Assembly: GCF_002836515.1 (NCBI RefSeq)
Contig: NZ_PJBC01000005.1
Coordinates: 41,557 to 105,556 of the forward strand
Direction: 5' to 3'
From: Pseudomonas sp. Choline-02u-1
Lineage (GTDB): Bacteria; Pseudomonadota; Gammaproteobacteria; Pseudomonadales; Pseudomonadaceae
DNA length: 64,000 bases
Below the pieces are notes generated by a model. The model did no database searches. It was not told where the DNA came from and saw only the letters and a list, made by a program, of their open reading frames with translations. Shown piece by piece: positions 57,779-64,000 of the stretch. The stretch's first letter is position 1. Each line of letters begins with the position of its first letter. The position numbers were made by a program, and so were the translations under genes.

Positions 57779-58084
57779 TCAGGGCAGCAACGGGCGCAGA
57801 AACGTGCGCTCGTAACTGACAATGAATTTCTTCTCGACCAGATCGGCTACCAATGCGGTGCTTTCCGAGTCGGTCATTGCGATATGCCGATAGCTTTCGT
57901 AATCGGCCAGCGACGGGAAGCTGAACAGGCAGTAAGCGATGTTGCTCGCGCCCTCGGATGGCAGAAAGTAGCCGTGATGGGTGCCGCCCAAACGCTCAAC
58001 AATGTCGAGCCAGGCTATGGCATAAGCCTCGAACGCGGCCAACTGATAAGGATCGATCACATATCTGACGTGGCAAGTAATCAA
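57779..58084 (-). CDS. NIPSNAP family protein
   Basis: A 101-residue dimeric alpha-beta barrel protein: MITCHVRYVIDPYQLAAFEA, AWLDIVERLGGTHHGYFLPS, IAYCLFSFPSLADYESYRH. It matches NIPSNAP-type proteins, small proteins often annotated without known function in bacteria. It lies 6 bp from the convergent ilvA and 14 bp from eco on the same strand. Confidence 0.85.
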   Translation of the reverse strand: MITCHVRYVIDPYQLAAFEAYAIAWLDIVERLGGTHHGYFLPSEGASNIAYCLFSFPSLADYESYRHIAMTDSESTALVADLVEKKFIVSYERTFLRPLLP

Positions 58085-58098
58085 GGGCTGGGCTCCGG

Positions 58099-58584
58099 TT
58101 ATTCCTGCAGGGCGGTGCCGACTTTGTCCGACGCCGACCAGATGCGATAGCGCACTTCGACGTCCGAAGGCGCGTACACCACGACTGGCAATTTGCTGTT
58201 GTAACGCAACATGAAGCCGTCACCGACGACCGGAACGAAAGCTCGTTTTTTCTGACTGCCGGGTGGGCAGGCCATCATCGTGCTCATCGGGCCGATGACC
58301 TTTTCCAGGCGATAGAACGGATAGCCCCAGCCTTGCAGGTTCTTTTCGTCGAGAACACCGCCCAGACGTTGACGGTTGCAATCCACTTCCAGAGTTTTGC
58401 CAGCGAGAATTTCAACCTGGAAATTCTCTTCCTGCTCTTGCTTGGGCAGATGGATGACCTGTCGGGTAAACCCGGCTTCGGCTTTGGGATACGGCGCCAC
58501 GTCTTCGAGCTTGGCGGCGTGGGCGAGGGTGGCAAGGTTGGCGATCAACAGGCCAGTGATCGCGCAAATGCGTAAGGAATTCAT
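58099..58584 (-). CDS. eco: ecotin, periplasmic serine protease inhibitor
   Basis: A 161-residue protein. A signal peptide ends at AHA-A. The mature part matches ecotin closely: [51 protein letters not shown], the reactive loop STMMACP with a Met at P1 and its disulfide, [25 protein letters not shown] at the end. It blocks trypsin-like and elastase-like proteases that reach the periplasm. Confidence 0.96.
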   Translation of the reverse strand: MNSLRICAITGLLIANLATLAHAAKLEDVAPYPKAEAGFTRQVIHLPKQEQEENFQVEILAGKTLEVDCNRQRLGGVLDEKNLQGWGYPFYRLEKVIGPMSTMMACPPGSQKKRAFVPVVGDGFMLRYNSKLPVVVYAPSDVEVRYRIWSASDKVGTALQE

Positions 58585-58953
58585 GGAAGCCTCCGTGCGG
58601 GTTGAATTGCAATGGGAGACATTCTTGCCGTCATAGACTTCGAAAGCAAATTCGCTCAGAGATTGCAGATTGCAGGGGACGGATGGTCGGTTCATGCATT
58701 TTGCAAATAGCAGGATACTGGCCACTTTTCCAAGTGCTTGATTTTGAAGGAAGCAAAACGAACCGATCAAAGGCACGTTTTATGCGTGCTCTCGGTGAGG
58801 CGCACCGGATTTGGGCGCCTACACTCCAATGGGCATTTCGCAGTACCACCACTTGCCGCACCAAGGAAACAGCGGGGGCACACCCGCGAAGGCGCAGCAA
58901 AGGGTCAGCGTGAATACTTGATTGGCAATCGCACAGAAAGGAGAGGGTTCGCC
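58585..58953. other. intergenic region between eco and the DUF1652 gene
   Basis: A 369-bp divergent region. Short open frames on both strands lack ribosome sites. No repeat, RNA gene or clear operator is seen. A good AAAGGAGAGG site stands before the plus-strand gene. Confidence 0.5.
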
Positions 58954-59223
58954 ATGTTTTTATCTGCCTTGGAACTACGCAACATCATTGAAAGCAGCTT
59001 CCTGCCGAAACGCTGCCAGTGCACGCTGTCACCCGACTTGTCGATGTCCGTCAAAGTATTTGGCGACCATCGAACCGACCAAGCCGATCTCTACGTCAGC
59101 GGAATCGACGCCAGCCGATTGAACAGCTGCCGTGAAATCAACAATCTGGTCGCAGGCCTGCGTTCAGATCTCGCTCAGCAAACCAGTACACATCAAACCA
59201 GCGCTCGTTCTCGAGCCGTTTAA
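58954..59223 (+). CDS. DUF1652 protein
   Basis: An 89-residue protein from the ATG at 58954. FLSALELRNIIESSFLPKRCQC, LSMSVKVFGDHRTDQADLYVSGI and REINNLVAGLRSDLAQ match DUF1652, a small cytoplasmic family largely restricted to Pseudomonas, of unknown function. The last 4 bp overlap the convergent membrane-protein gene. Confidence 0.82.
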   Translation: MFLSALELRNIIESSFLPKRCQCTLSPDLSMSVKVFGDHRTDQADLYVSGIDASRLNSCREINNLVAGLRSDLAQQTSTHQTSARSRAV

Positions 59224-59618
59224 CCGACCGGTTCACCCAGTTCGACCGTCACGCGCCGGGCCTGTACAAAACCAAGGCCCAGCGCGAACTCGACCAGCAC
59301 CGCGAGCAAAATCCCGGGGCCGACATGGCCATTGAGCCATTCGCCAAAACCCAACGCCGCCAAACCGAAACAGCCAACGATGAAACCATTGCTCAGTGCA
59401 CTGCGTGCTGCTGAGGGCGGAGCATTGCGCAGCAAATAAAACATCACCCCCAACGCCGCAAACAGCACCGCGCTGCGCCGAGCGACTACGCCGGTGCCAT
59501 CCGAATAACCGATACTCCAGATCGCCAGCAACACCTCTGGAAAAAATCCCCAGACCAGCGCCAGCAGCAAACACAGGATTGAAGTGAAGCTCGACAACGT
59601 GCGGAACGACAACTGCAT
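59220..59618 (-). CDS. small integral membrane protein
   Basis: A 132-residue protein with four hydrophobic segments (LSSFTSILCLLLALVWGFF, AVLFAALGVMFYLL, NGFIVGCFGLAALGF, GILLAVLVEFALGLGFVQA). The start at 59618 has AAGGA before it. Family not recognised. Confidence 0.75.
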   Translation of the reverse strand: MQLSFRTLSSFTSILCLLLALVWGFFPEVLLAIWSIGYSDGTGVVARRSAVLFAALGVMFYLLRNAPPSAARSALSNGFIVGCFGLAALGFGEWLNGHVGPGILLAVLVEFALGLGFVQARRVTVELGEPVG

Positions 59619-59708
59619 GGCCAATCCTTGCGGCAGTAGTGAAGGCCCCGAGCATACCCGCCGAAACCACCCCATGCCTACGGCCAACCGGAAATTCAGA
59701 ATCGTCTG

Positions 59709-59978
59709 TCAGTTCTGCTGACTGCATGCGTCAGACAATTTCCTGTAGCTGATTTGTGCGGGCTTGCCGGTGTCGTCGATGTATTTCATGTCGGCAGTGA
59801 TGACTTTGCATTTCAGGGTCGGCGGTTCGGTTAGCGAAAGTACCTTCGCCACGTGCAGTGGCATGCCGTATTGGTAGGGTGTTTGATTAGATGTGGCGGA
59901 GGTGTCGTTGGCTTGGGCCAGTGCGGCGTATGAGCAGCAGGCGAGGGTGGCGGTGAGCAGGAAGGGACAAATGTTCAT
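59709..59978 (-). CDS. exported DUF2790 protein
   Basis: An 89-residue protein from the ATG at 59978 with a signal peptide (MNICPFLLTATLACCSYAAL, cleaved near AQA). The mature part TPYQYGMPLHVAKVLSLTEP, then CKVITADMKYIDDTGKPAQI and SYRKLSDAC matches DUF2790, small periplasmic Pseudomonas proteins of unknown role. Two cysteines may pair. Confidence 0.85.
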   Translation of the reverse strand: MNICPFLLTATLACCSYAALAQANDTSATSNQTPYQYGMPLHVAKVLSLTEPPTLKCKVITADMKYIDDTGKPAQISYRKLSDACSQQN

Positions 59979-60133
59979 GAGAGGACTCCAGCGTAACGGA
60001 TAGGCGCCCGGGCAAGAAGCCGGGCGAGCCTGCCGCACTGGGCTTCAGCGGGGCAGAGCTGAGGGTGTGCGGTGGTATGGAGTCTCTGACTGTGGCGTTA
60101 AGGCTGGGTTAACCGCGGTGAATATGAGCTGCG

Positions 60134-60595
60134 CTATTCACGGTTGCTTTTAGTCGTATTTTCGCGGAATGAGTTTTTATCAAGCGTAGTTGCAGACCAC
60201 GTGAGCTCTATTTTATTACCGGGAAGAAAGTAAACATGCAGCGTGTCGTCCCCAGCCTTGCGCTTTGGCATAGGCATTAGTTCTTCATGTCTTTCTATTT
60301 TCATTCCTTGATCCTCCTGAGCTTTCGACATGCTCAGGATCCAAACTACCTTCGCAGTGTCGCCGGACATCTTCGAGCAACAGGTCACGCCACCATTTCC
60401 TCCCCAGTTGTCATTTACCCAATAGCTACCTACTGGCCTGTTCATATAATTGTGGGAGGTGAGAGCAGTGCCGGATATTCGGGTTTTGCTGTAAATATAT
60501 AGTCCCACGAAAAATACCGCGAGAATCAGAATTACGATTGCTGAAGATCGGCGTTTCCGTCGTCGTTCATTCGAGCTATTCATAGTCAGCGACAT
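60134..60595 (-). CDS. membrane-anchored DUF3304-like protein
   Basis: About 153 residues. I use the ATG at 60595, which has AGGGA before it. A basic stretch (NERRRKRRS) and one helix (IVILILAVFFVGLYIYS) anchor the protein; the rest is periplasmic. SHNYMNRPVGSYWVNDNWGG followed by GGVTCCSKMSGDTAKVVW is the DUF3304 pattern with the paired cysteines. DUF3304 proteins are often found near type VI effectors. Here it lies downstream of the immunity gene, on the same strand, in low-GC DNA. Confidence 0.72.
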   Translation of the reverse strand: MSLTMNSSNERRRKRRSSAIVILILAVFFVGLYIYSKTRISGTALTSHNYMNRPVGSYWVNDNWGGNGGVTCCSKMSGDTAKVVWILSMSKAQEDQGMKIERHEELMPMPKRKAGDDTLHVYFLPGNKIELTWSATTLDKNSFRENTTKSNRE

Positions 60596-60719
60596 CAATG
60601 TTCCCTGTGTCATTTTACAAAGCGATGTTATATAGAAATTGAGAATTCAGTCAGACAGCTGCTCATTTGACCAAGCGCTTATCAACAGCCCGGATCATAA
60701 CCGAGAGATGCGGCAATGG

Positions 60720-61661
60720 TTACTCTTCGCCAGACCAGTACCAGATAGTTTCGCCCCATTTGGAATCACTGAATCTTGGCATAATCTCGCCTTGCTGGAA
60801 ATGTTGTCTTGAGTCAGTTTTTGCAGGAGTAAACCAGTAACCAGCTTTACTGCAGGCTTGGCCGCCGTCGATTCGCGACACTTGAGAATTATTGGTTGGC
60901 TGATAGGTGCGTGCGTATTCGACTAGATCCTTTGGATAAACCATGTGGTTTATTTTGCTGTCGTCAATACCGTATAGAAACGCAACGGCGCCAGCCTCGA
61001 AAGCCCAGTATCCAACATAGTTTCCTTCCTCTCCCTGAAGGTGGGTGTCATGCCAAGGGGCCTGTTTGAAAGCTGGATACCATTGGCTACAGAATTTCTT
61101 GAGAAGGTCCGAAGCTTCTTCTCCTGTATCTGCATAAATCGCTTGAATTAGAAGAGAATAAACCTCGTGATACCACTGATCTACATCTGTTCGGTCAGGC
61201 AGGATTTTGCAGAGCAAGTCTTCATATAGTGTGTCGTCACCGGCATATCCCGCATTGTCGAGCAGTCCTACGAATCGCTTAAGGAGGTCTGTGCGATGAA
61301 GCAAAATACATAGACTGATAACTTGCACGCATTCTTCATATTCATGCACCCAATCATCAATGGCTAACGGTGATATTTCGGGTAGGTTTTCAGATTTCGC
61401 TAGCGTGGCCTGCCTAAGCTAATACTTTTCAACTAAATTTTCAAGGAGGGGAATCAAAGACTGAATCTCTTCTCCCGCCGTATAAGTCGCGGTCAACTTG
61501 CGAAGTGTCAAACGCTGAATAAATCTCGCGCGGATTGTTTGTTCGCCTTCTGGAGTGTCGGATTTGAATATAGTGGTTTTCAGAAGCTCAGTTGCTTCGT
61601 CGTGCTCTCGTAAAAAGTTTTTATAATGAGCTTCGCTAAAGAATTTTTGTCTTTTAGTCAT
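60720..61661 (-). pseudogene. PoNi-type immunity gene (DUF1910/DUF1911) interrupted by an amber codon
   Basis: One reading frame from the ATG at 61661 to 60720 encodes a two-domain PoNi immunity protein, with a single TAG at 61419-61421. The part before it (80 residues, MTKRQKFFSEAHYKNFLREH to ENLVEKY) is the DUF1910 N-terminus. The part after it (VHEYEECVQVISLCILLHRT, then FEAGAVAFLYGIDDSKINHM and YPKDLVEYARTY) is DUF1911. No frameshift is needed; only the stop breaks it. A GTG at 61349 could restart translation. It lies 5 bp behind the toxin gene, where the cognate immunity gene belongs. Confidence 0.85.
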
Positions 61662-61666
61662 TTTTT

Positions 61667-63235
61667 TTACACCTCTAGCTTAAGCGAATTTATTACGCCA
61701 TACTTCTTTGTTAATGATTTTTTACGTTTATTGACAAAACTCTTCACTTCAACTTCCGAATAGTGGAACGCTTTATGGTTTTCATGAGTCGATTCGTTTG
61801 TATTGTTAAGGCGAGCGCTAGCGTGTTCCTTAGGGCTGGAGCTGATGTGGTAGAGAGGGGTGTAAAACAAATGGCGACTATACGAGCCAGCTACTTGCAG
61901 TTGTAGCGAATATCCCGATACCGCTTTCTCCAGATTTTCCTCAATCCATTCGTCACTCATCTGCACGAGTATTCTTTTCATTTTTTTAGTTGTAGGTTTC
62001 TCACTTTTTTGGGCGTGAGTTTGTTTCTTGCCTTTGTTGATTTTTCTCTTGGTTGCAGCGATGGCTGTGGGTTCGGCGTTTTCGGCAGGTTCTATGAGTT
62101 CACTCGGTTCCGTGAGCCCAGAAACACCTAACTTCGATGCGACCCCTGGCTTTCTCGTATTATTCAGTTTCCGCATGAACTTCGGTGCATCTTCATCACG
62201 GCTTGCCTTTGCCTCCACAATGGCGAACTTTTCGCCGCCATTGTTTGCGGGATTAGCCCGCCAAACCGCGTCTATCCCGGTGCCGTTAGCACCGTCCGTG
62301 AGCTTGTACAACATATGTTTGGCCTTGGGACTGCCGCCCGCCGAAAGTTTCCCCAACTTGCTTGCGCTTGGCACTCCCTCAAGCCACTTACCGTCAGCGC
62401 CCTTGTCGTGTCCATCCCAGTCCTTGCCCCAGCCAAACTCCACGGCACAGATGTAGTCGGCGATGTGCTCGCCGCTGACACCCAAGCCCTCGTTCAAAAT
62501 GCTGGAAGGAGCCTGAAGACCAACTTTGGAGGCTTCGACCTGATTGGAGTGAGTGCCACTGGCACCGTCTGTGCCTTTGGCTGCAACGGCGGCATCTTTG
62601 TTCGCAGGTTTTTCCGCTTTTTTCGGATGGCTTGAACCGGAGGAGGCAGCAGAGCTGTTGCGCTGCATGCCTTTCCATTTGACCAAGCGCTTTTCAACAA
62701 TTGCGACCATGGCCGGCATGTTGTCGCGGGAGGCGGCAAGGACGGTGACGACTGAGGTCTTTGCCCAGTTGGGCAGGCTTTGAAAAGTCGAAGAGCCTTT
62801 TACGCCGGTGATGATTCCGTCGAGTTCGGCGCGCAGCTTGCCGGCGTCGAATATCTGCTTGAGCAGTTCTTCCGGGCTGGTTTTGATGCCGCACTCTTGC
62901 AGAACGAAGCGCAGCAGGTCGAACAACACCGGGGCGTAGCGTTGTGGGTCTTTGTTGACGATTCGCAGGCTCTTTTTCAGGCCGTCGCCGGGACCGGGGA
63001 TCCAGCCGATGACGGCCATCAGCAGGTCGAATTGCGCATCTTCCTTGCCATCGGTCGACTCTGCGTTGTAGAGGACGATGGAGGATTCGATGGTGTCGTA
63101 GGCGTCAATGGCCTGTCCCAGAAACGGCACTGCGCCCAGCGCGATACCTTTCGCCAGTTCAACTGCAGCCTCTTGATAGGCGGCGCTACGGTCTTGGCCA
63201 CCGTCGTTTGCGCTTTCAGCTACTGCCTCGCTCAT
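61667..63235 (-). CDS. type VI secretion nuclease effector, PoNe-like
   Basis: A 522-residue protein whose ATG overlaps the vgrG stop (ATGA). Residues 1-185 are a helical T6SS-type N-terminus with hydrophobic stretches (AVELAKGIALGAVPFLGQAI, LLMAVIGWIPGPGDGLKKSL). A Ser/Lys/Ala-rich linker follows (190-235). The toxin part has GTGIDAVWRAN (Asp322) and FAIVEAKAS (Glu341, Lys343), fitting a PD-(D/E)xK nuclease core, and a basic C-terminus. The PoNi gene behind it suggests the PoNe class of DNases. The last 130 codons are clearly AT-richer than the first 350, a sign of tip exchange. Confidence 0.8.
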   Translation of the reverse strand: MSEAVAESANDGGQDRSAAYQEAAVELAKGIALGAVPFLGQAIDAYDTIESSIVLYNAESTDGKEDAQFDLLMAVIGWIPGPGDGLKKSLRIVNKDPQRYAPVLFDLLRFVLQECGIKTSPEELLKQIFDAGKLRAELDGIITGVKGSSTFQSLPNWAKTSVVTVLAASRDNMPAMVAIVEKRLVKWKGMQRNSSAASSGSSHPKKAEKPANKDAAVAAKGTDGASGTHSNQVEASKVGLQAPSSILNEGLGVSGEHIADYICAVEFGWGKDWDGHDKGADGKWLEGVPSASKLGKLSAGGSPKAKHMLYKLTDGANGTGIDAVWRANPANNGGEKFAIVEAKASRDEDAPKFMRKLNNTRKPGVASKLGVSGLTEPSELIEPAENAEPTAIAATKRKINKGKKQTHAQKSEKPTTKKMKRILVQMSDEWIEENLEKAVSGYSLQLQVAGSYSRHLFYTPLYHISSSPKEHASARLNNTNESTHENHKAFHYSEVEVKSFVNKRKKSLTKKYGVINSLKLEV

Positions 63236-64000
63236 GTCAGCCTCCCTGCGGCTTTCTCCACCAGTGCCTGTAAATCGACCTGATTCGGGTCGAGCCCGAG
63301 TTTGCGCAGGTCTTCGTTAACCTTTTCATCCGAGTTCTGCACGACCGCCACGCTTTCACGGGTGAATGGCCGCGGGTCCTCACCGTAATAAACCTTGGCC
63401 GGGCCTTTCGGGACGTCCTCAAGGCGGGCAAAACCGTCATTGTCCAGCACACCTTCGCGAGTTGAACCATCTGCAAACTCAACGCGGTAAGAGGCACCAG
63501 GGACAGGCTCAAGGTTGTCGTAATGCAAATTTAGTTCAAGCCACGTCGGATTGGCTTTGGCCGTATCCATCAGTCTGCCGGCGGCGTCCACCGCCGCGAG
63601 CCCTGGAATCAAAGGCGTCAGAATCCCAATCCCTGCCCCCACCCCCGGCGCACCACCGGTATTCACCTTCACCTCAGCGCCGCTAATCGTGACACCACCC
63701 GCATCAACCTTCACAAAACTCCCGCCAGCCTTGGCGGTGAGTTCCATGCCACCCTCAATCACTACCTTCTCACCCGCGTGATAGTGAATCTCCGTCCCGG
63801 CCTCAACAAACTGCCCAGTCCCCACCTTCACATGCTGCGTCACACCCACCGTCAGGTGATCATCCGCGCGCATCTCACTGATGCGACCCAAATGGGTAAT
63901 CCGGTGTTCTTCAACCTTGAACTCGCTCAACACGTTGGCTTCAACGGTGTCATGCCGTTCGTTGCCGACGCGGATTTTCTGGTCGTGTTCGATGTTTTCA
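63232..64000 (-). CDS. vgrG: VgrG (TssI) C-terminal part
   Basis: The frame enters from the right edge, so only the C-terminal 255 residues are seen. They include the end of the gp5-like beta-helix with its regular repeats (HYHAGEKVVIEGGMELTAKA, GSFVKVDAGGVTISGAEVKV) and then an extension of about 130 residues (VPGASYRVEFADGSTREGVL, DDPRPFTRE-like) that probably serves to load the downstream effector. It is the spike of a type VI secretion system; the core T6SS genes are outside the window. Confidence 0.92.
   Translation of the reverse strand, partial: ENIEHDQKIRVGNERHDTVEANVLSEFKVEEHRITHLGRISEMRADDHLTVGVTQHVKVGTGQFVEAGTEIHYHAGEKVVIEGGMELTAKAGGSFVKVDAGGVTISGAEVKVNTGGAPGVGAGIGILTPLIPGLAAVDAAGRLMDTAKANPTWLELNLHYDNLEPVPGASYRVEFADGSTREGVLDNDGFARLEDVPKGPAKVYYGEDPRPFTRESVAVVQNSDEKVNEDLRKLGLDPNQVDLQALVEKAAGRLT

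Noticed and set aside
61349..61661. Frameshift in the immunity gene
   Set aside because: Both halves are in the same frame; 312 bases separate the two apparent starts. A single TAG explains the break.

Overview
The window looks like a chromosomal segment of a fluorescent Pseudomonas (P. fluorescens group). Support comes from a complete 2-ketogluconate operon (ptxS, kguE, kguK, kguT, kguD), an H-NS-like protein of the MvaT/MvaU family, several small families typical of Pseudomonas (DUF1652, DUF2790, DUF4946, DUF1883, KGG-repeat proteins), three classes of Pseudomonas REP/REPIN elements between genes, and GC-rich codon use. All functional names come from reading protein motifs; no database search was possible.

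Layout. 1-7.3 kb: a cut-off alpha/beta hydrolase, tRNA-Gln, an RlhA-like U32 protein, a RidA/cupin divergent pair, two overlapping small genes, a ClpP-like protein and three KGG stress proteins. 7.3-20.6 kb: topoisomerase IB, modABC with a ModE-type operator, nitronate monooxygenase, a large Gly/Trp-rich exported protein, AcuI/YhdH, an alkylation-repair group (small gene, alkB, ada) and small lipoproteins. 20.8-33.9 kb: galU, gor, a KfrA-like coiled-coil protein divergent from a tyrosine recombinase, ahpC/ahpF, gloA, an MvaT/MvaU-type protein, a CSS-EAL phosphodiesterase, hpd and rarD. 34-48.5 kb: an aldo/keto reductase, an MFS carrier divergent from cdaR-garK (sugar diacid/glycerate use), a chemoreceptor, an aminotransferase, the kgu operon with two perfect PtxS palindromes, and a DUF1345 protein. 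48.7-55.2 kb: a two-gene RND pump without an outer-membrane channel, divergent from an RstAB-like two-component system. 55.2-60.6 kb: pncA, small exported or membrane proteins, ilvA-type threonine dehydratase, ecotin, and DUF1652/DUF2790/DUF3304 proteins. 60.7-64 kb: a type VI secretion cargo island on the minus strand, made of the C-terminus of VgrG, a PD-(D/E)xK-like nuclease effector and its PoNi-type immunity gene.

Most notable: (1) a short Ile/Thr-rich leader ORF and a four-segment attenuator in front of ilvA, with a promoter placed so that the leader mRNA would be nearly leaderless; (2) the PoNi immunity gene is interrupted by one in-frame amber codon although the toxin gene is open; (3) the Ada protein lacks three of the four zinc cysteines of its sensor domain but keeps the C-terminal methyltransferase cysteine; (4) a REP pair forms the last 30 codons of kguK; (5) the KfrA-like/recombinase pair shares a promoter region with repeated GTAC half-sites.
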